From assembly GCA_022447625.1 (NCBI GenBank), contig JAKVAX010000001.1, positions 1 to 64,000 of the forward strand: a stretch of DNA of 64,000 nt, given 5' to 3'. Made by a program: the position numbers and the translations under genes. The notes under the pieces are model-generated. The model had not been told where the DNA came from. It made no database searches and saw nothing but the letters and a program-made list of their open reading frames with translations. Of the stretch, positions 15,829 through 25,090 are shown piece after piece. Within the stretch, counting starts at the first letter, position 1, and each line of letters starts with the position of its first letter. This DNA is from Flavobacteriales bacterium. GTDB lineage: Bacteria > Bacteroidota > Bacteroidia > Flavobacteriales_D > Sanyastnellaceae.

Positions 15829-17771
15829 AACTCTCCGTCATCATAGTCAACTATAACGTCGAGCAATTCCTCGAACAGTGCTTGCTTTCGGTCGAAAAGG
15901 CGATCCAAGGCATGGAGGCTGATGTTTGGGTTGTTGACAATGCCAGTGTAGACGGTTCCTGCGCTATGGTTGCAGAACGTTTCCCTTGGGTAAAATTGGT
16001 GGCGAACAAAGACAATGTTGGTTTCTCTCGCGCTAACAACCAAGCCATGCGCGCTTCGGATGCGGAGTATATGCTTCTTCTCAATCCTGACACGGTAGTT
16101 GAAGAAGACACCTTCCGAAAGTGTGTGGAGTTCATGGATGCGAATCCAAAAGCTGGCGGACTAGGAGTTCGAATGGTTGATGGAAAAGGGAAGTTCTTAC
16201 CTGAGTCAAAACGAGGTTTACCCACGCCATGGGTATCATTTTGTAAGATCAGTGGGATTTACCGACTCTTCCCGCGATCGCGGAAACTCAATCATTATTA
16301 TCTCGGACATCTCGATGAGCACGAGACTGCAGAGATTGAGATTCTCAGTGGAGCCTACATGTTGATGCGTAAAGAAGCCCTTGATAAGGTGGGCTTGTTA
16401 GATGAAGAATTCTTCATGTACGGTGAAGACATTGATCTCAGTTGGAGAATCGTATTAGGCGGTTGGCAGAACTACTATTTCCCTGAAACGCGCATCATTC
16501 ACTATAAAGGTGAATCAACCAAGCGCGGTAGCTTGAACTATGTGTTCGTATTCTACAATGCTATGGTCATCTTCGCCCGCAAGCATTTCAGCGAGCGCAA
16601 TGCGAAGGCGTATACACGTCTGATCAATGTGGCCATTTGGGCGCGTGCTTCCATTGCGGTGATTCAACGTGTTGCTAAGAAGATCATTCTTCCGTTGATT
16701 GATGCGTCGGCCTTGTTCTCAGGAATGTGGCTCGCTCAGCGTTATTACGCGCAAGTGGCCGAGAAGATCTTCGATGAGAGCTTAATGATCTACGCTTTCA
16801 GTGGCTACGTCATTACATGGATGCTTTCAGTATTCTTTTCAGGAGGCTACGATCGTCCGATCTCGATGCTGCGCTTAGTTCGCGGTAGCATCATTGGCTC
16901 GCTCATTATTCTCGTCGCCTACTCACTTCTTCCAGAAAGCCTCAGGTTCTCACGCGCCCTCGTTTTATTCGGTGCTGTGATCTCTGTGCTCTACTACTTA
17001 TTATCGCGTTGGGTTCTTTCTCGGCTATCGCCGGAACGCTTCGCTTTGGTGGGTGCTGGCATGCGAAGATTCGCCGTTGTGGGTGGGGCAGAAGAGATCG
17101 AAAGAATCAGCGAGTTACTCGGACAAACTTCCGTTTCTCGTCCGGAGGTTGTGGGTGTTTCAATTGATGATAAAGTACATGATAACCAGGTTGGTACGCG
17201 TGATCAGTTGCAGGAGGTGATTAGGGTCCACCGCATTGATCAAGTGATCTTTAGCGGAAAGGATTTGGCGGCTGCAGAGATCATTGATTCCATGATCAAA
17301 ACCACAGGGGTAAAAGTGGATTACAAGATTGCTCCACCTGACTCATTGTACATGATCGGGAGCAATAGTATCGAGACCAGCGGTGAACTATTTATGCTCG
17401 AAACCAACGGAGTGCACAAGCCTTCAAATCGTCGGAATAAACGATTGTTTGATATTCTCTTCGCACTCGGAATGTTGGTGACATTTCCTATAAGTATCTG
17501 GTTTGTCGACAAGAAATCTTCCTTCTTCGGGAATATTTTCAAAGTGTTGACGGGCTCAAGAACTTGGGTGGGTTATGCTCAAACTTCGACTTCTTCCATG
17601 CGATTGCCGTCGGTATTGAAAGGGGTGATCACCCCGGCAACCGGTGCCATTTTACGCGAAGGGGATGAAGATACCCTGCAGAAACTCAACATCATCTATG
17701 CGCGTAATTACCGCATTCGCAATGACTTGAGTCTTGTTTTCCGCCACTTCGTCCATCTTGGTGAAGGGTAA
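15825..17771 (+). CDS. GT2 glycosyltransferase fused to a truncated phosphoglycosyl-transferase-like domain
   Basis: 648 aa. Residues 1-250 are a rhamnosyltransferase-type GT2: SVIIVNYNVEQFL, DNASVDGS, NVGFSRANNQAM, LLLNPDTVV (DxD-like) and GLLDEEFFMYGEDIDLSWR. Residues 290-400 contain about four membrane helices, then a Rossmann-like CoA_binding_3 domain (FAVVGGAEEIERI, about 420-520) as in WbaP/WcaJ proteins. The end (NKRLFDILFALGMLVTFPIS, about 540; LTGSRTWVGYAQ, about 580) corresponds to the membrane helix and the last motif (G-[DE]-M-S-[LF]-V-G-P-R-P) of phosphoglycosyl transferases, but the catalytic stretch between them with the Asp-Glu pair is absent. The GT2 half is probably active; the tail may bind or scaffold. 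Start overlaps recR by 4 bases. Confidence 0.85.
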   Translation: MKLSVIIVNYNVEQFLEQCLLSVEKAIQGMEADVWVVDNASVDGSCAMVAERFPWVKLVANKDNVGFSRANNQAMRASDAEYMLLLNPDTVVEEDTFRKCVEFMDANPKAGGLGVRMVDGKGKFLPESKRGLPTPWVSFCKISGIYRLFPRSRKLNHYYLGHLDEHETAEIEILSGAYMLMRKEALDKVGLLDEEFFMYGEDIDLSWRIVLGGWQNYYFPETRIIHYKGESTKRGSLNYVFVFYNAMVIFARKHFSERNAKAYTRLINVAIWARASIAVIQRVAKKIILPLIDASALFSGMWLAQRYYAQVAEKIFDESLMIYAFSGYVITWMLSVFFSGGYDRPISMLRLVRGSIIGSLIILVAYSLLPESLRFSRALVLFGAVISVLYYLLSRWVLSRLSPERFALVGAGMRRFAVVGGAEEIERISELLGQTSVSRPEVVGVSIDDKVHDNQVGTRDQLQEVIRVHRIDQVIFSGKDLAAAEIIDSMIKTTGVKVDYKIAPPDSLYMIGSNSIETSGELFMLETNGVHKPSNRRNKRLFDILFALGMLVTFPISIWFVDKKSSFFGNIFKVLTGSRTWVGYAQTSTSSMRLPSVLKGVITPATGAILREGDEDTLQKLNIIYARNYRIRNDLSLVFRHFVHLGEG

Positions 17772-17827
17772 GTTGATAACAAATCCTATCAACAGCTAAA
17801 TCGCGCCAATCACGTCTGGAAATTGAC

Positions 17828-17835
17828 TAATTTTG
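17828..17835 (+). promoter_or_regulatory. candidate -7 element of the E2 gene
   Basis: TAATTTTG matches TAnnTTTG fully, 26 bases before the ATG at 17862. No matching TTG lies at the proper distance. Confidence 0.4.
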
Positions 17836-17861
17836 CGGCACCTTAAATGAGAAGGCACGAT

Positions 17862-19238
17862 ATGGCACAAACAGAGATCTTATTACCGAAAATGGGAGAG
17901 AGCGTTGCAGAAGCAACGATCATCAAATGGTTGGTGGAAGAAGGACAGCAAGTTGAAGCTGACGAACCAATCGTTGAAATCGCCACAGACAAGGTAGACT
18001 CAGAAGTACCCGCTCCAGAAGACGGTGTGATCACCAAGATCATGGTCAACGAAGGAGACGTTGTTGAAGTAGGTCAAGCGATTGCTATGTTCTCTACAGA
18101 TGGAGAAGCAGCGGCGGCACCTGCAGCAGCTCCTGCGGCGGCAACGCCGGCTCCAGCAGCTGCGGCACCTTCTCAAGAAGTGCTCGAAACAGTTACAGCG
18201 CCGCTGGCAACAGCAGGAACAGCAGTCGCGAAGAATGGTCCTAGCGGACGATTCTACTCGCCACTAGTTCGCAGCATTGCCAAAGAAGAAGGCATTTCTA
18301 TGGAAGAGCTCGAAGGAGTTCAAGGAAGTGGTTCTGAAGGTCGTGTAACGAAGAAAGATATCATGGCCTACGTGGCCAATCGTGGAAACGGAGCAGCGGT
18401 AGCCACTCCGGCACCATCATCAAACGGACAAGCAGCTCCTGCCGCGAAAGTGGAGAGCGCTCCGAAACTAGCACCAGCGCCAGCGCCAGCTAAGGTTCAC
18501 CAAGGACCAAAAGTTACTGCCGGACCAAACGACGAGATCGTTGAAATGGACCGCATGCGTAAGTTGATCGCTGATCACATGGTGATGTCGAAGCATACTT
18601 CTCCACACGTGACGTCATTCGTTGAGGCGGATGTAACGAACATCGTGAACTGGAGAAACAAGATGAAGAAAGAGTTCGCTGAGCGCGAAGGAGGGAAGTT
18701 GACTTTCACTCCAATCTTCATGGAAGCCGTGGCGAAGGCGATCAAAGACTTCCCAGGCGTGAATGCTTCTGTGGATGGTGAAAACATCATCCTACGCAAA
18801 GAAATCAATTTAGGAATGGCAGCAGCCCTTCCAAGCGGAAACCTCATTGTTCCTGTGATCAAGAATGCAGATCGTTACAACATGGTTGGTCTAGCCAACG
18901 TGGTGAATGATCTGGCAACACGTGCCCGTGAGAATAAGCTCTCACCAGACGAGATCCAGGGAGGTACCTACACGGTAACGAACGTGGGTACTTTCGGAAA
19001 CGTAATGGGTACACCAATCATCAACCAACCACAAGTAGCGATCCTCGCGCTGGGTGCGATTCGCAAAAAGCCAGCAGTGATCGAAACACCGGATGGAGAC
19101 ATGCTTGGAATCCGCCATATGATGTTCCTTTCACACAGCTATGACCACCGTGTAGTAGACGGTATGTTAGGGGGTAGTTTTGTGAGAAGAGTGGCTGATT
19201 ACCTCGAGCAATTCGACGTGAATCGCTCACTTTGGTAA
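17862..19238 (+). CDS. 2-oxo acid dehydrogenase E2 (dihydrolipoyl acyltransferase)
   Basis: About 458 aa. An N-terminal lipoyl domain has the lipoyl lysine in EIATDKVDSEVPAP (about residue 43). Then follow an Ala/Pro-rich linker, an E3/E1-binding domain (SPLVRSIAKEEGISMEEL..GRVTKKDIMAYV, about 135-175), a second Pro/Ala linker, and the catalytic domain ending with SHSYDHRVVDGMLGG (catalytic His and Asp). Whether it serves 2-oxoglutarate, pyruvate or branched-chain substrates cannot be decided here, since the E1 and E3 genes are not adjacent; the single lipoyl domain favours the 2-oxoglutarate or branched-chain type. I used MAQTEILLPKMGES as the start. Confidence 0.92.
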   Translation: MAQTEILLPKMGESVAEATIIKWLVEEGQQVEADEPIVEIATDKVDSEVPAPEDGVITKIMVNEGDVVEVGQAIAMFSTDGEAAAAPAAAPAAATPAPAAAAPSQEVLETVTAPLATAGTAVAKNGPSGRFYSPLVRSIAKEEGISMEELEGVQGSGSEGRVTKKDIMAYVANRGNGAAVATPAPSSNGQAAPAAKVESAPKLAPAPAPAKVHQGPKVTAGPNDEIVEMDRMRKLIADHMVMSKHTSPHVTSFVEADVTNIVNWRNKMKKEFAEREGGKLTFTPIFMEAVAKAIKDFPGVNASVDGENIILRKEINLGMAAALPSGNLIVPVIKNADRYNMVGLANVVNDLATRARENKLSPDEIQGGTYTVTNVGTFGNVMGTPIINQPQVAILALGAIRKKPAVIETPDGDMLGIRHMMFLSHSYDHRVVDGMLGGSFVRRVADYLEQFDVNRSLW

Positions 19239-19256
19239 GTTTTACTGAGCAACAGC

Positions 19257-19288
19257 TTGGTAAATCACTGCTAATTAGCCTATTTTTA
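19257..19288 (+). promoter_or_regulatory. candidate promoter of the PorE-like gene
   Basis: TTG at 19257-19259, 21 bases, then TATTTTTA at 19281-19288, seven of eight positions of TAnnTTTG. The start codon is 25 bases downstream. Confidence 0.5.
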
Positions 19289-19312
19289 CGACGCTAAGCC
19301 AATTATACAGAG

Positions 19313-21433
19313 ATGAAACAACTGTTGCTTGCTGCACTGACACTACTCAGCTTTAACATCGCACTAGCAGGAAACCCTGTTGGTGACTTCAACGCAGACT
19401 TCCTTGAAGCGAATCAGCTCATGGAAGAAAAGCTATGGAATCAATCCGTTGACATCTGGAAAGGTCTCATCACAGACCACCAGCAAAATGCCAACGTGAA
19501 TTACAAACTAGGATTCTGTTTCCTTCAAACAGCAAACCGCAAGTTGGATGCACTTCCATACCTGCAGTATGCTGCGTACCAGGTCGTATCTGATAACTAC
19601 GATCCGTATGACCCGAAAGAAACGCGTGTTCCTGTAGAGGCCGTTTACTACCTCGGTCAAGCATACCACCTCAACTACGAGATGGATAATGCGATTGCGG
19701 AATACGAGCGTCTGTTGAAGATGGTGAACAAGAAGCACCGCCTACACGCTTTGGCTAAGCGCCAAATCGAAATGTGTAACAACGCCAAGGTTCAAGTGGC
19801 GAACCCACAGAACTACTTAATCTCGAATGTAGGTCCGGTTGTCAACAAAACAACAAACGAATACTCGCCAGTAATCTCGATCGATGAGAGCGCGCTGTTC
19901 TTCACTTCACGTCGTATGCGTGGTGATTCAACAAACCAGTTCATCGTTGATGATGACACAGGGGAGCACCGCGAAGATATCTACGTGTCGTACAAAGACA
20001 TGGCAGGTAACTGGATGGATCCTGAATTGTTGAACATCAACACGGATAACCACGCAGCAACAATCTCTGCGTCTCCAGACGGACAGGAGCTCTACATCTA
20101 CTACGACGAGAACGGTGACGGTCAGCTTTGGAAATCTGTTCTTGTGGGTGAGTCTTGGACTGCTCCAGAGAAGCTTGGATCTGATATCAATACGGACGCT
20201 TGGGAAACACACGTAACCGTGTCTGCAGATGGAAATACACTTTACTTCACAAGTAACCGCGACGGTGGTGAAGGCGGACGTGATATCTACCGTTGTGTGA
20301 AGCTTCCAACAGGAGACTGGTCGAAAGCACTCAACATTGGTAAGTCAATCAATACACCTTACGAAGAAGAATCACCTTTCCTTTCTGTAGATGGGAAAAC
20401 ACTTTATTTCTCTTCTCAAGGGCATAGCTCAATGGGGGGATTTGACATCTTCTACTCAACAATGAGCGAAGACGGAGAGTGGTCGGAGCCTGTGAACATC
20501 GGTCACCCAGTGAATACGGTAGATGACGATATCTTCTTCATGCCTACTGCCAACGGCAAGCGTGCTTACTACTCTTCACGTAAAGAAGAGGGTGAAGGAC
20601 TAAAAGACATCTATGTGATTGATATGCCTGACTCTCCAGTAGAGCCAGACTTAAGCGTATTGAAGGGATACATCTACCCGTCAGAAGGTGAGGAGCTTCC
20701 AGAAGATACTTACCTATTGGTAACAAATCAGGAAACAGGAGAAGTAATGGAGTACCGACCGCGTATGCGCGATGGAGCTTATGTTGCCATCCTACCTCCA
20801 TGTATTTCATACAAGATTGAGTACTTCGTAAGCCAAGAGATTGTACACGATGACTTCATCAATGTTCCTTGTGAGTCAGCTTACAATGAAATTGACAAAG
20901 AGATTTACCTTCTACCTGTACACCTAGGTGGTGCAGTAGCATCAGGAGAGGAAGTAATTGGAACTCCTGAGATCGAAGAAGGAGACATCATTGCTGAGAC
21001 TCCGGAAGAGATCACTGAAGAAGACAAAGTAATTGCGGTAGCTACGGCTGAGAATGCATACTACCAGCGTTACTTCCTTTACGACATGGGTGAGTGGAAC
21101 GATGAGAAGGTGAATGATACGTTCAACGAATTCGTTGAAGGTGTGTCTGCATTGATCGCTGTAAACGGGTCTGCGAAGATCCTAGTAGAGTCAAGTGCGT
21201 CTAAGGTACCATCAAGTCGTTTCCGCAACAACACTGAGTTGACTGCCTTCCGTAACAAGTTAGCGAAAACAGAGGTGGCGAAAGCACTCGAGGCGAAAGG
21301 ATTCGAAGAAGGAAAAGACTTTACGTTCCAAGCAGGACGTAAGCTTGTTGGTGGTCCTGACTACCAGAACGATGCACAGGAGCGTAAGGCTGTATACGAG
21401 CAGTTCCAGTACATTAAGATCTGGGCAGAGTAA
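19313..21433 (+). CDS. PorE-like outer-membrane-associated protein (TPR, WD40-like propeller, OmpA-like end)
   Basis: 706 aa. Signal peptide 1-19 (cleavage after ALA). Domains in order: TPR (about 28-165; LGFCFLQTANRKLDALPYL), a PD40/WD40-like propeller (about 170-445; blades such as LYFTSNRDGGEGGRDIYR and LYFSSQGHSSMGGFDIFYS), a CRD-like module (LKGYIYPSEGEELPED, about 447-530), and a divergent OmpA-type peptidoglycan-binding end (about 580-706, ILVESSASKVPSSRFRNNTE). This is the same order as in the T9SS component PorE, but paralogues with this layout are common, so membership in T9SS is inference. Codon use is strongly biased, suggesting high expression. It is monocistronic with its own promoter and terminator. 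Confidence 0.8.
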   Translation: MKQLLLAALTLLSFNIALAGNPVGDFNADFLEANQLMEEKLWNQSVDIWKGLITDHQQNANVNYKLGFCFLQTANRKLDALPYLQYAAYQVVSDNYDPYDPKETRVPVEAVYYLGQAYHLNYEMDNAIAEYERLLKMVNKKHRLHALAKRQIEMCNNAKVQVANPQNYLISNVGPVVNKTTNEYSPVISIDESALFFTSRRMRGDSTNQFIVDDDTGEHREDIYVSYKDMAGNWMDPELLNINTDNHAATISASPDGQELYIYYDENGDGQLWKSVLVGESWTAPEKLGSDINTDAWETHVTVSADGNTLYFTSNRDGGEGGRDIYRCVKLPTGDWSKALNIGKSINTPYEEESPFLSVDGKTLYFSSQGHSSMGGFDIFYSTMSEDGEWSEPVNIGHPVNTVDDDIFFMPTANGKRAYYSSRKEEGEGLKDIYVIDMPDSPVEPDLSVLKGYIYPSEGEELPEDTYLLVTNQETGEVMEYRPRMRDGAYVAILPPCISYKIEYFVSQEIVHDDFINVPCESAYNEIDKEIYLLPVHLGGAVASGEEVIGTPEIEEGDIIAETPEEITEEDKVIAVATAENAYYQRYFLYDMGEWNDEKVNDTFNEFVEGVSALIAVNGSAKILVESSASKVPSSRFRNNTELTAFRNKLAKTEVAKALEAKGFEEGKDFTFQAGRKLVGGPDYQNDAQERKAVYEQFQYIKIWAE

Positions 21434-21463
21434 GAAAAGAAACTCTATACCATATATAATCAG

Positions 21464-21490
21464 AAAGCCCCTCCATCTCGGAGGGGCTTT
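21464..21490 (+). terminator. intrinsic terminator of the PorE-like gene
   Basis: AAAGCCCCTCC, loop ATCTC, GGAGGGGCTTT: an 11-bp stem, followed by CCTTTCT. The inner text CTCCATCTCGGAG is repeated imperfectly 30 bases on (CTCCATCTCGGAGACC). Confidence 0.9.
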
Positions 21491-21652
21491 CCTTTCTGCC
21501 TGTTTGTGGCCTCCATCTCGGAGACCTGCTACTCTACCATATTCATAACGTATATCCTTTTGGAAAAATTACATCCTATTGAAATTTTCCTTAATTCCTC
21601 AGTGTTTTCAACACCTACAGAACCACTCTTTCTGTTTTGGTAACTTGCCCGC

Positions 21653-22483
21653 ATGAAGTTGAACCTTAAACGACCGCTGGTTTTCTTTGATCTGGAAACC
21701 ACAGGCACAAGCATTGCCCAGGATAGAATTGTAGAGATCGCACTTGTGAAGGTAATGCCTGATGGTTCGGTGCATACCAAGCCTTCATCAACAGGGGCTG
21801 ACAACCGTTTCCTGATCAATCCTGAAATGCCGATTCCTTTGGAGTCTAGTTTGATTCACGGCATCTACGATGAGCATGTAGCCGAGGCGCCTACCTTTAA
21901 AGACATTGCAGATAAACTCTTCATCTTCCTGTCTGACTGCGACCTTGGTGGATTCAATTCGAACCGATTTGATATCCCGTTGTTGGCAGAAGAATTCCTG
22001 CGCGTTGGAATCGACTTCAGCATTGAAGATCGCAACCTGGTCGATGCCCAGGTCATCTTCCACATGATGGAGCAGCGTACCTTGAAAGCGGGTTACAAGT
22101 TCTACTGCGGTAAAAGTCTAGACGATGCCCACGAGGCATTGCCAGATGCCATGGCGACCTATGAGATCTTCGTAGAGCAAATGGAGCGCTATCAAGGACA
22201 AGAAGCCAAAGACACCCAAGGCAATCCACTTCCTACCTTGACAAATGATATGGAGGTAGTCAACAAGTTCTGTCAGCGCAACCGCCACGCAGATTTGATG
22301 GGCCGTTTCGTTTACAACGCTGACGATGTGGTTGTATTCAACTTTGGTAAGTACAAAGGGCAATCTGTCAAAGGGGTGCTCGAGTCTGATCCGGGATACT
22401 ATGGTTGGATGATGAAGGGAGATTTCCCATTGTATACCAAGAAGGTATTGAAGTCGCTTCGCGCTGAATTGAATCGACCGTGA
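21653..22483 (+). CDS. 3'-5' exonuclease (DnaQ-like, DEDDh) with C-terminal DUF3820-like domain
   Basis: 276 aa. Exo motifs: LVFFDLETTGT (Exo I, Asp and Glu), GGFNSNRFDIPLLAEEF (Exo II, Asp) and HEALPDAMATYEIF (Exo III, His and Asp). From about 220 the sequence FNFGKYKGQSVKGVLESDPGY matches the small DUF3820-like module often fused to exonucleases. It probably trims DNA or RNA 3' ends as a stand-alone nuclease rather than a polymerase III proofreading subunit. The stop overlaps the start of the following glycosyltransferase (GTGA). Confidence 0.88.
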   Translation: MKLNLKRPLVFFDLETTGTSIAQDRIVEIALVKVMPDGSVHTKPSSTGADNRFLINPEMPIPLESSLIHGIYDEHVAEAPTFKDIADKLFIFLSDCDLGGFNSNRFDIPLLAEEFLRVGIDFSIEDRNLVDAQVIFHMMEQRTLKAGYKFYCGKSLDDAHEALPDAMATYEIFVEQMERYQGQEAKDTQGNPLPTLTNDMEVVNKFCQRNRHADLMGRFVYNADDVVVFNFGKYKGQSVKGVLESDPGYYGWMMKGDFPLYTKKVLKSLRAELNRP

Positions 22484-23598
22484 AAAAGATTGCCGTCTTA
22501 GTTTCTAATGACCTGAGTCACGACCAGCGGGTTCGTAAGACCTGCGAAGTCTTGTTAAAGCATGGTTTGGAGCCAGTGCTCGTAGGCAGGTTATTGGAAG
22601 GGTCTATTGATTTTGAGAGGCCTTATGAGACAGTGCGATTTCCTTTAAAACATACAGGTGGGGCTCGTTTTTATGCTGAGCTTCAAAAGGTGCTTGATCG
22701 TTTTCTTCGCTCGCGCGGAAACGAATTTACCGGTGTATGGGCCAATGACCTCGATACCTTGTGGCCAGCTTGGCGTTTCCATAAACGCACTGGGAAAGCG
22801 ATTATCTACGACAGCCACGAGTACTTCACTGAAGCTGCGGGTCTCACTGGAAGGCCCTTTCCCAAAAAAGTATGGGAGACCATTGAAGGGCGCATCTTCC
22901 CACGACTCAAGTATGTTTTTACGGTAAACGAAAGCATCGCGGAGATTTACCGCAAGAAGTACAAGGTAGACGTGCAAGTACTGCGCAACGTGCCCTTCTT
23001 GAAGACCCAGGAGATTGTGGCTCGATCACGACAAGAACTTGGACTTCCTGAAGGTAGACTGGTCATTTTGCAAGGAGCCTTTATGGATAAGGACCGTGGA
23101 ATTGTGGAAGCCGTAGAAGCCTTCCAGCACCTTAATGATGTCCATTTGTTATTGGTAGGAGCAGGAGAGGAGTGGCAACGTGCTCAAGAGCTTCGAAAGG
23201 AGCTTGGGCTCGAAGACAAGATTACAATCAAACCGAAGTTACCCTACAAAGAACTCGTGCAGCATACGCGCAATGCAGACCTCGGGTTAAGTCTAGACAA
23301 AGGATTGCACTTCAACTACTACTATAGTCTTCCGAATAAGCTCTTTGATTATATCCACGCAGGAATTCCGGTTTTGGCTTCTCCGCTTCCGGAAGTGAAG
23401 CGTGTGGTAGAAGGAATGAAGGTTGGACAATTAATTCCTGATTGGGATCCGAAGAACATTGCTGAAGCCATTGAGAAGATCTTGTCTATTGACAAGCAGG
23501 AATGGACATCGGGTCTACAAGAAGCACGCGAGACATTTAATTGGGATGCAGAGAGCCAAAAGATCAAGGTTATGCTGGAACGAGCAGAACTTATTTAA
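22480..23598 (+). CDS. glycosyltransferase family 4
   Basis: 372 aa, GT-B fold. N-terminal AVLVSNDLSHDQRVRKTCE is the nucleotide-sugar/acceptor domain start typical of Bacteroidota GT4 enzymes. The C-terminal half shows LVGAGEEWQRAQEL, KPKLPYKELVQHTRNADLGL and SLPNKLFDYIHAGIPVLASPLPE, the E-x7-E-like sugar-nucleotide site in diverged form. GTG start inside the exonuclease stop, so translation is coupled. Acceptor and donor are unknown; a role in surface glycan synthesis fits the neighbouring transferases. Confidence 0.88.
   Translation: MKKIAVLVSNDLSHDQRVRKTCEVLLKHGLEPVLVGRLLEGSIDFERPYETVRFPLKHTGGARFYAELQKVLDRFLRSRGNEFTGVWANDLDTLWPAWRFHKRTGKAIIYDSHEYFTEAAGLTGRPFPKKVWETIEGRIFPRLKYVFTVNESIAEIYRKKYKVDVQVLRNVPFLKTQEIVARSRQELGLPEGRLVILQGAFMDKDRGIVEAVEAFQHLNDVHLLLVGAGEEWQRAQELRKELGLEDKITIKPKLPYKELVQHTRNADLGLSLDKGLHFNYYYSLPNKLFDYIHAGIPVLASPLPEVKRVVEGMKVGQLIPDWDPKNIAEAIEKILSIDKQEWTSGLQEARETFNWDAESQKIKVMLERAELI
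22707..22720 (+). repeat. 14-mer motif, one mismatch
   Basis: TCGCTCGCGCGGAA, differing from the consensus at one base, on the coding strand of the GT4 gene and read as R-S-R-G. Confidence 0.6.
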
Positions 23599-24310
23599 AG
23601 AGCTTCTTTCGGATATACTTGGCGAAAATCACCGGGCCTTGCCACCATCTTAGTTTCCAGGGTAGCAAAGAGCGTTTCATTCTCCATTCTTCCTTATATA
23701 GTCCAGCCGTGAACTGCTTTGATATTCCGGCTGCGGAGGCGGTCGCGAAATGCTCACGAACGATTTCAGCCATATCGTTATTCAAGTACATCGACAAATT
23801 CAGGTGGTAATCACCAAATACTTTGAATTCCTCTGGGTAACGGTAATGTTCGAATACGTCTTTTCGGTAAATCGCCCCTTGGTGATGTACAATGTTTCGC
23901 GTGTAGAGGTCGTGATCCCATTTGGGCTCATACCATTCTTTTACCAGGCGATGCTCGCTTCCTTCATTCTTTACTCTTCCAAGTATGATCTTCGCTTCCG
24001 GGTGTACTTTGCTCATAGCATGTTGCACCGATTCCGCGCTAGCGAGATGATCATCAGCCCCCATAAAAAGAAGCCAATCACCTTGAGCGTGGTCAATACC
24101 CTTATTCATCGCGGGGTAAACCCCAGGCTTGTCAGTGAAATAGATCACCTGCACAAAAGGGTAGGATTCGGCGATAGCCAGCGTGTTATCTGCAGAACCA
24201 CCGTCGACTAAGATCACCTCAGCATCAGAAAGCGGTTGCAAGCTTTTCAGGCAGTCGTTGAGCTGGGCTTCAGCATTCAACGTAGGTATGATCACCGTCA
24301 GCAACGGCAT
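23591..24310 (-). CDS. glycosyltransferase family 2
   Basis: 239 aa, GT-A fold. LTVIIPTLNAEAQLNDCLKS, LVDGGSADNTLAIAES, MNKGIDHAQGDWLLFMGADD (DxD-like) and a divalent-ion/base region NIVHHQGAIYRKDVF. It belongs to the group of small Bacteroidota GT2 enzymes for cell-surface glycans. It converges with the GT4 gene, the 3' ends overlapping by eight bases, and lies three bases downstream of the ABC ATPase gene. Confidence 0.88.
   Translation of the reverse strand: MPLLTVIIPTLNAEAQLNDCLKSLQPLSDAEVILVDGGSADNTLAIAESYPFVQVIYFTDKPGVYPAMNKGIDHAQGDWLLFMGADDHLASAESVQHAMSKVHPEAKIILGRVKNEGSEHRLVKEWYEPKWDHDLYTRNIVHHQGAIYRKDVFEHYRYPEEFKVFGDYHLNLSMYLNNDMAEIVREHFATASAAGISKQFTAGLYKEEWRMKRSLLPWKLRWWQGPVIFAKYIRKKLFK
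24032..24045 (-). repeat. 14-mer motif TCGCTAGCGCGGAA, exact copy
   Basis: Exact copy on the coding strand of the GT2 gene, read as A-S-A-E. Confidence 0.8.
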
Positions 24311-24313
24311 GGA

Positions 24314-25015
24314 TTACTTGTATGCGAAGTCTGAGAAATGATTGATGTTCGCTGCATCTTTGACAGCGCCATCCACGCAGACAATCGTACGCGCTTCGAA
24401 CTTCTTCATCGAAGCATAGTCATGGGTAGCCATCAGCACGGCTTTACCTGCTTTAGAAATATCGAGAAGGAGATTCAGGATGCCCTCAGTGGTCGTCGGG
24501 TCCAAGTTTCCAGTAGGCTCATCGGCTAGGATCAAATCTGGTTCATTTAACAAGGCTCGTGCAATGGCAACACGTTGTTGTTCACCACCAGAAAGTTCAA
24601 AGGGCATTTTATATCCCTTCGTTTGAAGCCCCACTTTGGAAAGCACTTCTTCCATGCGTTCCTCCATCTTCTTTTTGTCTTTCCAACCTGTAGCTTTCAA
24701 AACAAACTTGAGGTTGTCATTCACGCTTCGGTCAGTCAACAGCTCAAAGTCTTGAAACACGATACCTAGTTTACGACGGAGAAAAGGAACCTTGCTCTTT
24801 TTAATCTTGGTTAGGTCAAAACCACAGACGCTTCCTTCGCCCGAACGAGGGGCTAATTCACCGTACAAGGTTTTGAGGAGGGAGCTTTTACCGCTTCCGG
24901 TTTTACCAATCAAATAGATGAACTCACCCGGGTCGATCTGGAGATCAACGTTGTTCAAAATGATGTTCTCATTCTGAGCGATCTGAACGGATGAAAGCTT
25001 TACAATCGGTTCCAT
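24314..25015 (-). CDS. ABC ATPase, FtsE-like
   Basis: 233 aa, one nucleotide-binding domain: Walker A LIGKTGSGKSSLL (about 36-48), Q-loop FQDFELL, signature ELSGGEQQRVAIARAL, Walker B LILADEPTGNLD and H-loop ATHDY. The R-S-V-x-x-N region and overall length match the FtsE group, which with FtsX controls septal peptidoglycan hydrolases. No permease gene is adjacent here, as is usual in Flavobacteriales; LolD/MacB-type function cannot be excluded. The gene is upstream of the GT2 gene with three bases between. Confidence 0.8.
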   Translation of the reverse strand: MEPIVKLSSVQIAQNENIILNNVDLQIDPGEFIYLIGKTGSGKSSLLKTLYGELAPRSGEGSVCGFDLTKIKKSKVPFLRRKLGIVFQDFELLTDRSVNDNLKFVLKATGWKDKKKMEERMEEVLSKVGLQTKGYKMPFELSGGEQQRVAIARALLNEPDLILADEPTGNLDPTTTEGILNLLLDISKAGKAVLMATHDYASMKKFEARTIVCVDGAVKDAANINHFSDFAYK

Positions 25016-25090
25016 AGACAGGGGGAAGGTACAATTATTAACTCCTGAGCACGGCTCGGTATTGTGGAGTTTTAAACACCGTAGAAGGTA

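Noticed and set aside
17772-17793. GTTGATA..TATCAAC as a terminator
   Set aside because: A 7-bp AT-rich stem with no T-run; too weak to claim.
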